Shown here: one piece after another, positions 35,081 through 43,832 of the stretch
Position numbering within the stretch: position 1 is the stretch's first letter
Layout of the letters: every line of letters begins with the position of its first letter
From: an uncultured Muribaculaceae bacterium
GTDB lineage: Bacteria > Bacteroidota > Bacteroidia > Bacteroidales > Muribaculaceae
Reading direction: 5' to 3'
DNA length: 64,000 bases
Assembly: GCA_958436175.1 (NCBI GenBank)
Contig: CAUBJF010000004.1
Location: 124,001-188,000, forward strand
Program-made: the position numbers and the translations under genes
Notes under the pieces: generated by a model
Seen by the model: only the letters and a program-made list of their open reading frames with translations
Databases searched by the model: none
What the model was told of the DNA's origin: nothing

Positions 35081-36286
35081 GTGGCAAACCTATATGAACT
35101 ACGCCGCTACGGCAAAATAGCATTCCTCACCGCGACAGCTCTCGTGGTAGGAGCATTCCTGCTGTTTTCCGACAGCCTTATCCGGGATCTGTCTGCCCAG
35201 GAACGCGAGCGCATGGAGATATGGGCTGATGCTACCAAGCAGATTATTGCAGGAACCTCGTCCGAGTCGGGGTCTGTGCCGACTGATATCGATTTTCTTC
35301 TCAGTATCATAGAGCGGAATACCACTATTCCGGTAGTACTTACCGATGCTGATGGCAACATACTGCAGCATCGTAACTTCCGTCTGCCGTTCCCCTCCGA
35401 CGACAACGATTTCGGCGAGCCATCCGATTCTCGCAACGCTGAATTCCTCCGTTCGCGTCTCGAAAGTCTTCGTAACGGGCCCAATACCATTCGTATCGAT
35501 GTCGCTCCGGGACTGACCCAGTACCTTTACTACGAGGATTCGACCCTTTTGCGGCGTCTCAGCATTTTCCCGTATATTCAGCTGCTTGTCATGCTGGCTT
35601 TTATCGCTGTGGTCTATTTCGCCGTACTGTCGACGAAGAAAGCCGAACAGAATAAAGTGTGGGTGGGCCTTTCCAAGGAGACAGCGCATCAGTTGGGCAC
35701 GCCGATTTCTTCGCTCATGGCATGGATGGAACTCTTGCCGGACATGGGTGTCGATTCCGATACTCTCGACGAGATGAACAAAGATGTCAACCGTCTGAGT
35801 ACCATAGCCTCGCGCTTTTCTAAAATTGGTTCCGAGCCTAAGATGACCCAGGAGAATCTGGTTGATGTCGTAGGAGGTGCCGTTGACTATATGTCGACGC
35901 GTATATCGCCTAAAATCAGGCTTACATGGACTCCGCCTATATCCGCCATACCTGTACTTGCATGCCCTCCCTTGCTTGAATGGGTGATAGAAAACCTTAT
36001 AAAGAATGCTGTTGATGCCATGGAGGGTTCAGGGCGTATCGATGCATCTCTCGCAGCTGAAGATCATATGGCTGTCATCGAGGTCTCTGACACCGGCAAA
36101 GGCATAAGCCGCAAGAACTTCAAGAATGTCTTCAATCCCGGCTATACAACAAAGCGCCGTGGGTGGGGTCTGGGCCTGACACTGGCTAAACGTATTATCG
36201 AACAATACCACAAAGGACGCATCTTTGTAAGCCGGTCGGCTCCCGGACAAGGCACAACATTCCGCATCGAGCTCCCGATGAGATAA
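35081..36286 (+). CDS. Membrane sensor histidine kinase (GTG start)
   Basis: A 401-residue kinase. Two membrane spans (TALVVGAFLLFSD near residue 20 and QLLVMLAFIAVVYFAVL near residue 170) bracket a periplasmic sensor of about 140 residues. The phospho-acceptor is His203 in KETAHQLGTPI. N, G1 and G2 boxes are visible as ENLIKNAVDAM, VSDTGKGI and GWGLGLTLAKRI. No response regulator gene is adjacent, so its partner lies elsewhere. The GTG start is chosen because a promoter lies just before it and no in-frame ATG precedes the first span. Confidence 0.9.
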   Translation: MANLYELRRYGKIAFLTATALVVGAFLLFSDSLIRDLSAQERERMEIWADATKQIIAGTSSESGSVPTDIDFLLSIIERNTTIPVVLTDADGNILQHRNFRLPFPSDDNDFGEPSDSRNAEFLRSRLESLRNGPNTIRIDVAPGLTQYLYYEDSTLLRRLSIFPYIQLLVMLAFIAVVYFAVLSTKKAEQNKVWVGLSKETAHQLGTPISSLMAWMELLPDMGVDSDTLDEMNKDVNRLSTIASRFSKIGSEPKMTQENLVDVVGGAVDYMSTRISPKIRLTWTPPISAIPVLACPPLLEWVIENLIKNAVDAMEGSGRIDASLAAEDHMAVIEVSDTGKGISRKNFKNVFNPGYTTKRRGWGLGLTLAKRIIEQYHKGRIFVSRSAPGQGTTFRIELPMR

Positions 36287-36337
36287 GAAACAACGGACTA
36301 CACCAATACACAGAACTGTACTTCGCTAAATCATATA

Positions 36338-38527
36338 ATGATGAGACTGAGACACTTTTTTATGTTCTTGCTCATGCTCTTAGGCTGCTTCGCGGCTGTC
36401 AGGGCGGCAAGTGTTAGGGTAACCATGCCTCCGACGGCACCTACCATGACGCTTGTCGACAGAGCTACAAATGAACAAATAAATATCGGAGCCCCCGAAA
36501 GATATGTCTATAGTTTCGATGCGGCCCCGGGTACTTACGTCCTCACAGCTTACGGGAGGGATGGTGAGACCGTCAACGGTACTATAGGGATGACTGTCGA
36601 AGACAAAGCAGAGACTCAGGAATTCAGCGTCCTGATTGTAACTCTCTATGCTACGAATAGGAATGATGACGGCTCTTTGTGGACGGTAGAAAACGGCGAC
36701 TATTCTATAGAGGTCAGTGTCGTGTCGGAAGAAGGAACAGAGCAGAACGTCGCTCTCGGTAACAGCACTACGCCCGGCCGCAAGACTGTGCCGGTCTATG
36801 AGGGTAACACGGTCAATGCTCGATTCATACCATCCGCTACCCTTCATCCCGAATATCTCGCATATACCTGTTCTGCCACAGTGACATCGAGTACAAGCTT
36901 GAGCGGTTTGATTCCTAAGGGTACTATGTGCCCTATTACTGTTCCTAAGGATGCCGAACTGATCATAGGCCCTCAGATTGCCGAGTTTGTCGATGTCGTG
37001 CCTGCAGCCCCGTCGAGTATCGTTGAAAACGGTGACACGAAGACATTTAATTTCTACCTGCCGGACGGAGCCAATTACGATATCTGCACGTACATGGAAG
37101 GTAAGCTGACCCAGAAAGGATACTTTATAGTATCCGACAAGGGCTTGACATTTCCTATGTCGGACTACGAAGCCATAGATCCAAAGACTGTATATCACGA
37201 TGTAAATTCGAACAATGGCTATGAAACGGGAGATATCTTTGTAAACATCAATCATCAGGGTCATTTGAGGCTCGATGTAGGAGATATCTTCCACGCGCAT
37301 GGAATGCGTAGCTGGGAACTTACAGACAACGTTGTGAACAATCATTTCATGGAGCCCGACTTCCATTATACCGTCATAGGTCTTGACGGCGAGCCTTGCG
37401 ACAACGTGATAAGCGTCAATCAGCAGCCGGGCAAAGCGTGGGCTGAAATCAAGGCTGTAGGGGAGGGTACGGCCATCGTCCTTGTTACCTATGATGCCAC
37501 TGCCGTAGCCATCTACAGAAACGGTACGGTGTCGCCTTTTGACGGCGGACGCTACTGGGGGGCTATCTGGCCGGAAAACACGGCTGCATATGTCGTCACG
37601 GTGGGCCAGCCGGAATCGACTGTCGTACCCAATATGTTTATCAACGAGAAATACAACTTTGATACGCAGAAACTTGCAGGTATGTGCGTCGATGCCGAGC
37701 ACGACGTGTTCTATTATCTTGACACAGAGGAAGGCGCACACTATACCTTCAAGCCTGACGGCGTAGAAGACATCACGATAGCCTTTCCGCTTATCGGTGA
37801 TCATATGGCTACTTACTCCGGTTTCTCTTCCGAAGGCATTACAGAGAATGAAGACGGTTCGTACACGCTTCACCTCAAAGAAGGACGACAGATTGTCCGC
37901 ATGACAGATGCCGCCGGAAACGCCGTATATCAGGTTCTTACGGCTAAAACATGCCATCGGGAAATATCCAATAATACCCGGCCCGGCAGCAGTGTGTTTC
38001 TGCCCGGCGACGAGGTCAAAGTCCGGTACAGCGGCCTTCGCCATCCTGCAAACAAAATGGGTGCAATCTATAACATGTCGGCCTATGTGACTTACAATGA
38101 CACCCCGAACGGTACATCGCTGATTCAAAGTCCTAACCAGTATAAATTCGGCTCGTCGGAGAATGCTCAGACTATGACTTTCATCATCCCTGAAGACTAT
38201 GATGTAGAAGCTAATCCGGAAATGGTATTAAATGAAGGTGTGATCCAAGTCAACGGCTACGGCGACCCGATAGGCAGCCATCGTTCCACGGACTACATGA
38301 AGGGACGTTCGAAGAACTTCGCCTCGGTAGCGCATAAGACCTATTTCGGTTATCTGCCCGAGATCAGTATTAACTTGAAAGAATCGGGCATCGGCCCTGT
38401 AGTTGTCGACGGCAGCACTATCGCAAGCTACTATAATCTTGAGGGGTTCCGTTCGGACAGACCCTTCAGGGGAATGAACATTGTACGTTATTCTGACGGT
38501 ACGGCCAGGAAGGTCTATGTCAAGTAA
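36338..38527 (+). CDS. Large secreted protein with type IX-like C-terminal segment
   Basis: A 729-residue exported protein of unknown function. It starts with a signal peptide (FFMFLLMLLGCFAAVRA) and consists mostly of beta-rich segments typical of surface or cargo proteins, with no enzyme motif I can recognise. The C-terminus, ASYYNLEGFRSDRPF followed by GMNIVRYSDGTARKVYVK, resembles the short sorting domain (Y-N-L-x-G-x-R ... G-x-x-I-x-x) found on Bacteroidales exported proteins. It may thus be surface cargo handled by the sortases in this window. It lies 51 bp after the histidine kinase on the same strand. Confidence 0.65.
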   Translation: MMRLRHFFMFLLMLLGCFAAVRAASVRVTMPPTAPTMTLVDRATNEQINIGAPERYVYSFDAAPGTYVLTAYGRDGETVNGTIGMTVEDKAETQEFSVLIVTLYATNRNDDGSLWTVENGDYSIEVSVVSEEGTEQNVALGNSTTPGRKTVPVYEGNTVNARFIPSATLHPEYLAYTCSATVTSSTSLSGLIPKGTMCPITVPKDAELIIGPQIAEFVDVVPAAPSSIVENGDTKTFNFYLPDGANYDICTYMEGKLTQKGYFIVSDKGLTFPMSDYEAIDPKTVYHDVNSNNGYETGDIFVNINHQGHLRLDVGDIFHAHGMRSWELTDNVVNNHFMEPDFHYTVIGLDGEPCDNVISVNQQPGKAWAEIKAVGEGTAIVLVTYDATAVAIYRNGTVSPFDGGRYWGAIWPENTAAYVVTVGQPESTVVPNMFINEKYNFDTQKLAGMCVDAEHDVFYYLDTEEGAHYTFKPDGVEDITIAFPLIGDHMATYSGFSSEGITENEDGSYTLHLKEGRQIVRMTDAAGNAVYQVLTAKTCHREISNNTRPGSSVFLPGDEVKVRYSGLRHPANKMGAIYNMSAYVTYNDTPNGTSLIQSPNQYKFGSSENAQTMTFIIPEDYDVEANPEMVLNEGVIQVNGYGDPIGSHRSTDYMKGRSKNFASVAHKTYFGYLPEISINLKESGIGPVVVDGSTIASYYNLEGFRSDRPFRGMNIVRYSDGTARKVYVK

Positions 38528-38627
38528 ATTCTTTTCATACTGATTGCTAAAGGCGACGTTACTTCAGCAATTCAGACCTTTTTCAGAGTTTCCTGCAAGG
38601 ATATTTTGCCGTATGAATTTAAAGCTG

Positions 38628-38635
38628 TAACTTTG
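38628..38635 (+). promoter_or_regulatory. -7 promoter element for korAB
   Basis: TAACTTTG matches the -7 consensus, about 47 bp before the ATG at 38683. Confidence 0.5.
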
Positions 38636-38682
38636 CCGCGAATGAGAGTTATACCATCGAAAGACAACTCAATTAATCAATC

Positions 38683-40530
38683 ATGTTGGACAAAACGAAT
38701 ATAAAAGTTCTCGACAAGGTAGTGGTGCGTTTCTCGGGCGATTCCGGCGACGGAATGCAGCTTGCAGGTAACATCTTCACCAACGTATCTGCCGGTCTCG
38801 GCAACCAGGTTTCGACCTTCCCGGACTACCCTGCGGAGATCCGTGCGCCCCAGGGATCGCTAAGCGGTGTATCCGGTTTCCAGGTGAGTGTCGGTACTGG
38901 CGTTCATACCCCCGGTGACAGTTGCGATGTGCTCATCGCCATGAATGCAGCGGCACTGAAGACGAACCACAAGTTCCTCAAGCCTGGAGGTGTCATTATC
39001 GTCGATATCGACTCCTTCCGCGAAACAGACCTCAAGAAAGCTCAGTACCAGACAGCCGAACCTTTCAAGGAACTCGGCATCAAGGCCCAGGTCGTCGAAG
39101 TGCCCGTTACCACGATGACCAAAGCAGCGCTTGCCGACAGTGGCCTGGATCTCAAGAGCGTCATGAAATGCCGCAATATCTTCGCCCTGGGCCTGGTATG
39201 CTGGCTTTTCGACCGTCCGCTCGAGAGCGCTCTGCATCATCTCAAAAAGAAATTTGCCAAGAAACCGGCAGTCTACGAGGCTAATGCCAAAGTACTCCAG
39301 GCCGGTTACGACTATGGTCATAATATCCATGCTTCGGTAAGCACCTACAAGATAGAGACCGAAGATCCTCGTCCAGGTATCTACACAGATATTAACGGCA
39401 ATACCGCTACGGCATGGGGCCTTATCATGGCATCCGAAAAATGTGGACGCCCCCTTTATCTGGGCTCGTACCCTATTACCCCGGCTACCGACATCCTCCA
39501 CGAACTTGCCAAGCGTAAAGATCTCGGTGTCAAAGCTTGCCAGATGGAGGACGAAATTGCCGGCGTATGCTCGGCCATTGGTGCTTCCTTCGCCGGTAAC
39601 CTTGCCGTTACGTCGACTTCCGGTCCCGGTCTCGCTCTCAAAAGCGAAGGCATCGGACTTGCAGTCATCGCCGAGCTGCCGCTTGTAGTCATCGATGTTC
39701 AGCGTGGCGGTCCCTCGACAGGCCTTCCGACCAAGACCGAACAGACAGACCTCATGCAGGCTCTATATGGCCGCAACGGTGAGTCGCCTGTTGCTGTGGT
39801 AGCCCCTGCATCGCCGACCGACTGCTTTAACATGGCTTTCGAGGCATGCCGTATAGCCGTAGAGCACAGCACTCCGGTCATCCTGCTCAGTGATGCTTTC
39901 ATCGGCAACGGTTCGTCGGCTTGGCGAGTTCCCGAGCCTGACGAATATCCCGATATAAAGACTCCCGATGTTCCGGCCGAAATGCTTTCCGCGCATAGCT
40001 GGACCGCTTACACACGTCGCGAAAACCTCGGCCGCTACTGGCCTGTAGCCGGTACTGAAGGTGCCACACATCGTCTCGGCGGCCTCGAGAAAGATGCCGT
40101 GACGGGTGCTATCTCGACAAATCCCGAGAACCACGAGAAGATGGTTCTCCTCCGCCGCGAGAAGATTGCACGTATTGCCGAAGATATTCCTGCTCTCGAA
40201 GTGCTCGGCGATGACGAAGCCGGTACCTTGTTGATTGGCTGGGGAGGTACCTACGGACATCTCCGCACGGCAACCGAAGAGCTCTGTGCAGCAGGTCACC
40301 CAGTGGCATTTGCCCATTTCCGCTATATAAATCCTCTGCCGGCAAACACATTCGAAGTCCTGCGCCGTTACAAACGCATCATTGTAGCCGAGCTCAATAC
40401 AGGCATGTTCGCCGACTATCTGCAGAGCCGTTTTGACGGACGACAGATACTGCGTATAAACAAGATACAGGGTCAGCCCTTCTCTGTGGGCGAACTCGTC
40501 GAGAAAACCATCAAACTTATGGAGGACTAA
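38683..40530 (+). CDS. korA: 2-oxoacid:ferredoxin oxidoreductase, gamma-alpha fused subunit
   Basis: With the beta subunit, converts a 2-oxoacid (most likely 2-oxoglutarate) and CoA to acyl-CoA and CO2 while reducing ferredoxin, or runs in reverse. The 615-residue protein fuses the gamma domain (VVVRFSGDSGDGMQLAGNIF) to the alpha domain (PITPATDILHELAKR, then STSGPGLALKSEGIGLA). The fused form and length match KorA of Bacteroidetes. It is 2 bp from korB. The exact 2-oxoacid cannot be fixed from sequence alone. Confidence 0.92.
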   Translation: MLDKTNIKVLDKVVVRFSGDSGDGMQLAGNIFTNVSAGLGNQVSTFPDYPAEIRAPQGSLSGVSGFQVSVGTGVHTPGDSCDVLIAMNAAALKTNHKFLKPGGVIIVDIDSFRETDLKKAQYQTAEPFKELGIKAQVVEVPVTTMTKAALADSGLDLKSVMKCRNIFALGLVCWLFDRPLESALHHLKKKFAKKPAVYEANAKVLQAGYDYGHNIHASVSTYKIETEDPRPGIYTDINGNTATAWGLIMASEKCGRPLYLGSYPITPATDILHELAKRKDLGVKACQMEDEIAGVCSAIGASFAGNLAVTSTSGPGLALKSEGIGLAVIAELPLVVIDVQRGGPSTGLPTKTEQTDLMQALYGRNGESPVAVVAPASPTDCFNMAFEACRIAVEHSTPVILLSDAFIGNGSSAWRVPEPDEYPDIKTPDVPAEMLSAHSWTAYTRRENLGRYWPVAGTEGATHRLGGLEKDAVTGAISTNPENHEKMVLLRREKIARIAEDIPALEVLGDDEAGTLLIGWGGTYGHLRTATEELCAAGHPVAFAHFRYINPLPANTFEVLRRYKRIIVAELNTGMFADYLQSRFDGRQILRINKIQGQPFSVGELVEKTIKLMED

Positions 40531-40532
40531 TC

Positions 40533-41546
40533 ATGGAAGAACTTACATATAAAGCAAGCGATTTCAAAAGCGACCAGGCGGTACGCTGGTGTCCGGGATG
40601 TGGCGACCACGCCATCCTCAATACCCTCCACAAGGCCATGGCAACGCTCGGTATCGCGCCTCACAAGACTGCCGTCATCTCCGGCATCGGCTGTAGCTCG
40701 CGTCTGCCGTACTACATGAATACATTCGGTTTCCACACTATCCACGGACGTGCGGCAGCTATAGCGACAGGGTACAAGGTTGCGCATCCCGAGATGATGG
40801 TATGGCAGATTTCGGGCGACGGCGACGGTCTCGCCATCGGCGGCAACCATTTCATACATGCCGTACGCCGCAACATCGACATCAATATCGTCCTGTTCAA
40901 CAATAAGATCTACGGTCTTACCAAGGGACAGTATTCTCCGACGAGCGCGCGCGGTTTCGTGTCGAAATCGAGTCCTTACGGCACTGTCGAGGATCCATTC
41001 ATCCCTGCGGAACTCGTGTTCGGTGCCCGTGGCAACTTCTTCGCCCGTTCAATCGACGTAGAGCTTCAGACTTCGCAGGATGTACTTGTCGCTGCTGCCC
41101 GTCATAAGGGAACATCCGTTGTCGAAATCCTGCAGAACTGTATGATTTTCAACAACGGTATCCACAACGATATCACCGATCGCGAAGTTCGTGCCGACCG
41201 TACTATCCTTCTCCGCCATGGCGAGAAGATGATCTTCGGCAAGGATATGAACAAAGGTCTCGTACAGGATGGCTTCCTGCTGAAGGCTGTCACCATCGGC
41301 GAGGACGGCTACACTATGGACGATGTACTCGTTCATGATGCTCACACGCCATCTAATTTCCTTCATCAGCAGCTTGCAATGATGGATGGTCATTCCCTGC
41401 CGCTGGCTCTGGGCGTTATCCGCGATGTCGCTGCCCCGACATATGAGACCGGCGTTTCCGAACAGGTGGAAGAGGTTCGTGCCAAGAAAGGTTTCTCGAC
41501 CCTCCGCGAGATGATTCTCGCAGGTGATACCTGGGAAGTAAAATAA
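40533..41546 (+). CDS. korB: 2-oxoacid:ferredoxin oxidoreductase, beta subunit
   Basis: Binds thiamine diphosphate for the oxidoreductase formed with the upstream gene. The 337-residue protein has the N-terminal WCPGCGDHAIL, SGIGCSSRLPYYM, and the TPP motif GDGDGLAIGGNH followed by NNKIYGLTKGQYSPTS. Cysteines of the beta-subunit cluster are visible at the N-terminus and again near the middle. It is followed by a strong terminator. Confidence 0.93.
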   Translation: MEELTYKASDFKSDQAVRWCPGCGDHAILNTLHKAMATLGIAPHKTAVISGIGCSSRLPYYMNTFGFHTIHGRAAAIATGYKVAHPEMMVWQISGDGDGLAIGGNHFIHAVRRNIDINIVLFNNKIYGLTKGQYSPTSARGFVSKSSPYGTVEDPFIPAELVFGARGNFFARSIDVELQTSQDVLVAAARHKGTSVVEILQNCMIFNNGIHNDITDREVRADRTILLRHGEKMIFGKDMNKGLVQDGFLLKAVTIGEDGYTMDDVLVHDAHTPSNFLHQQLAMMDGHSLPLALGVIRDVAAPTYETGVSEQVEEVRAKKGFSTLREMILAGDTWEVK

Positions 41547-41562
41547 AGACTAATAGAGACAC

Positions 41563-41608
41563 AAAAAAACGTCCCGGAAGCTGTTGCGGCACTCCGGGGC
41601 GTTTTTTG
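41563..41608. terminator. Bidirectional intrinsic terminator
   Basis: ACGTCCCGGA (from 41570) pairs with TCCGGGGCGT, flanked by AAAAAAA on the left and GTTTTTT on the right. It can stop both korB (plus) and the convergent TlpA-like operon (minus). Confidence 0.85.
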
Positions 41609-41644
41609 TATTTATGTTTCGCAGACTTATCTGCAAATTCCGTA

Positions 41645-42760
41645 TCAGAGATATTTAGCGACTTTCGAGGGTAGCTCGGCAGGGTCGATGACACGTTCGG
41701 CGATGGAGCCGCGACGGTCGATGATGAATGTTGTCGGGAGAACGCCGACGTTGTAGTTCACCAAGGCAGTCGTTCCGTCCGTAGGAGCATTCCACACGGT
41801 AATCCAGGGAAGGTTGACAGCGACGTTCTTCCACTGGAGTTCGTCCTCGTCGAAAGCTATCTGGTAGATTTCGAGACCTTCGTTGTGGTATTTCTCGTAG
41901 AGCTCGTTGAGAGCGACGTTATATGGGAGTGAGGCTTCTGCTCCGTACGTTGTGAAACTGAGGAGTATCACTTTGCCCTGAGAGGCGAGTTCGGAAAGGG
42001 ACTGACGCTTACCGGCATTGTCGAAACGGTCGATTTCGATGACACCGGTCTCAGGCACTTCGATTACTGTCTGGGAAGGCGCGGCATATCCGAGAGCCTG
42101 GCGCCCCTGGAAATAACGCGACTTGAGCTGCTGGCCGCGCACATCTGTGGGGCGATATAGGCTGAATACCTGAGCGGCAGCTCCGTAGACGCGGTTGCCG
42201 AAGCGGTCGTCGGGGTTGAAGAGCGGTTTGCCGTCGATAGTCTTGCCTACAGTGTAGTAAGCCACTATGCCGGTAGTGTCGGAGATTATGTAGTTTACGA
42301 GCTGGCGCGACAGAGCCGAGTCGGCGGCTGCTTCGGAACCTTTTGCTGCGAGGGTGGCGGCTACGAGGCTGTCGACGCTGCATATCTGTTCGGCAGCCAT
42401 GGTACCTGTCGCTCTATAACCTTTGGAGAAGCTCGAGGCAGTGGTCTTTATGTTGACCTTGTCGCACGAGTCGATAGGGAAATATATAGCACCGTCTGTC
42501 TGGTCCATGGACAGGCGGTAGATTTCAGGAGCCGGAGCAGGGACATCGGATTTATAGGCGAATTTGCCGTTAGACCCGAGCTGGAGGGAGTCGATAAGGT
42601 ACCAGATGCCATTGTTATAGCCTTCGAGTGCTATCTTTCCGCCGTCGGCACCTTCGACGGCACCTTCGACGCTCCATCCCTTGTTGCCCGAGCATGAGGC
42701 CGCGAGGACTGTCATTGCGCAGGCGGCAGCGAGTTTGCTGAGTATACGGGATGTTTTCAT
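41645..42760 (-). CDS. TlpA/AhpC-like thioredoxin-fold lipoprotein lacking its CXXC
   Basis: A 371-residue lipoprotein with a lipobox (VLAASC), an N-terminal DUF4369-type beta domain, and a C-terminal thioredoxin fold. In the fold, the strand that normally carries CXXC reads LSFTTYGAEASLPYN, with both cysteines replaced. The cis-proline loop (GVLPTTFIIDRRG) and the rest of the fold are preserved. It thus keeps the family shape without redox chemistry and may be a binding or scaffold protein. It overlaps the HIT gene by 4 bp in the greA operon. Confidence 0.82.
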   Translation of the reverse strand: MKTSRILSKLAAACAMTVLAASCSGNKGWSVEGAVEGADGGKIALEGYNNGIWYLIDSLQLGSNGKFAYKSDVPAPAPEIYRLSMDQTDGAIYFPIDSCDKVNIKTTASSFSKGYRATGTMAAEQICSVDSLVAATLAAKGSEAAADSALSRQLVNYIISDTTGIVAYYTVGKTIDGKPLFNPDDRFGNRVYGAAAQVFSLYRPTDVRGQQLKSRYFQGRQALGYAAPSQTVIEVPETGVIEIDRFDNAGKRQSLSELASQGKVILLSFTTYGAEASLPYNVALNELYEKYHNEGLEIYQIAFDEDELQWKNVAVNLPWITVWNAPTDGTTALVNYNVGVLPTTFIIDRRGSIAERVIDPAELPSKVAKYL

Positions 42761-43149
42761 TTGAAGTTGGCGGCTATGGCATCGGCGATTTCTTGCATGC
42801 GCTCTGCCGGGAATGTCAGTTTCTGTTTACGGAAGTCCATGTCGGCCTCGCTGCGGAGAGGCACGAGGTGGATATGAGCATGAGGCACTTCAAGACCTAT
42901 GACGCAGGTGCCTATCCTCTTGCAGGGGATGGCTTTCTCGACGGCGGCAGCGACACGCTTGGCGAAAAGCTGCAGCTCGAGGTATTCCTCGTCGCTGAGG
43001 TCGAAAATATAGCTTACTTCCTTTTTTGGTATTACGAGGGTGTGTCCTTCGGCAACAGGGTTGATGTCGAGGAAAGCGAAATGCTTGTCGTCCTCAGCCA
43101 CGCGGCAGGAAGGAATCTCACCGGCGGCAATGCGTGAAAAGATGGTCAT
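42757..43149 (-). CDS. HIT family nucleotide-binding protein
   Basis: A 130-residue histidine-triad hydrolase of the Hint branch. It has the N-terminal IFSRIAAGEIP, the middle FLDINPVAEGHTLVIPKKE, and the triad HAHIHLVPL. It likely hydrolyses AMP-lysine or similar phosphoramidates. It is 11 bp after greA on the same strand. Confidence 0.95.
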   Translation of the reverse strand: MTIFSRIAAGEIPSCRVAEDDKHFAFLDINPVAEGHTLVIPKKEVSYIFDLSDEEYLELQLFAKRVAAAVEKAIPCKRIGTCVIGLEVPHAHIHLVPLRSEADMDFRKQKLTFPAERMQEIADAIAANFK

Positions 43150-43160
43150 CGCAGTAGGGA

Positions 43161-43631
43161 TTAGATACCGATTTCAAGAATTTCGAAGCTTACTTTTCCG
43201 GCCGGGATCGTGATTTCGACGGTTTCGCCTACCTTGTGTCCCATGAGACCGCGAGCGATAGGTGTCGACACGGCGATGCGTTTTGCCTTCATGTCGGCTT
43301 CGGAGTCGGCGACGATGGTGTATTCGGCCTCAGAACCGGTGGCGGTGTTGCGGATGCGGACGCGGTTGAGCATCTGGACTTCGTCGGTGCCGAGTTTGCT
43401 TTCGTCGATGATACGTGCGTTGGCAACCATGTCCTTGAGTTGTGCGATCTTCATTTCGAGCATGCCCTGGGCTTCCTTGGCGGCATCGTATTCGGAGTTC
43501 TCGGAGAGGTCGCCTTTATCGCGTGCTTCGGCGATAGCGCGGCTGATTTCGGGGCGCTTGATGGTTTCGAGATAGGAGATTTCCTCCATCTTGCGGTCAT
43601 AACCATCTTTGGTCATATAAATTATAGCCAT
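43161..43631 (-). CDS. greA: Transcription elongation factor GreA
   Basis: Rescues backtracked RNA polymerase by stimulating transcript cleavage. The 156-residue protein begins MAIIYMTKDGYDRK, has the acidic coiled-coil tip with EARDKGDLSENSEYDAAKEA, and ends in the globular domain with GLMGHKVGETVEI. The ATG at 43631 is chosen over a much longer in-frame extension because it matches the family start exactly. A TACCTTTG element at 43724-43731 implies a leader of about 85 nt. Confidence 0.96.
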   Translation of the reverse strand: MAIIYMTKDGYDRKMEEISYLETIKRPEISRAIAEARDKGDLSENSEYDAAKEAQGMLEMKIAQLKDMVANARIIDESKLGTDEVQMLNRVRIRNTATGSEAEYTIVADSEADMKAKRIAVSTPIARGLMGHKVGETVEITIPAGKVSFEILEIGI

Positions 43632-43723
43632 ATTTATTCTTTTTTTAGATACAATAAAAAAGGAAGAAACTCCGGCGGATTCCCGATAGAGTTCTTCAAT
43701 AAATAACTTCTTGATGTGGATTG

Positions 43724-43731
43724 CAAAGGTA
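43724..43731 (-). promoter_or_regulatory. -7 promoter element for the greA operon
   Basis: Reads TACCTTTG on the minus strand, about 93 bp before the greA start. Confidence 0.5.
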
Positions 43732-43816
43732 GTACCTTTTTCTTTCGAAGTCAAGTCAAAGTTCTTAATATTAGTTAAATCATGGCTCTGCGACCCTGTA
43801 GGTCGGCCATATGCTG

Positions 43817-43824
43817 TAATTTTG
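43817..43824 (+). promoter_or_regulatory. -7 promoter element for recQ
   Basis: TAATTTTG, 8 bp before the ATG at 43833. It supports that start over the upstream in-frame codon at 43782. Confidence 0.55.
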
Positions 43825-43832
43825 CAGCACTT

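Noticed and set aside
36380..38128. A 582-codon antisense frame inside the secreted-protein gene
   Set aside because: It has no recognisable domain and is the low-complexity shadow of the plus-strand gene, which has a signal peptide.
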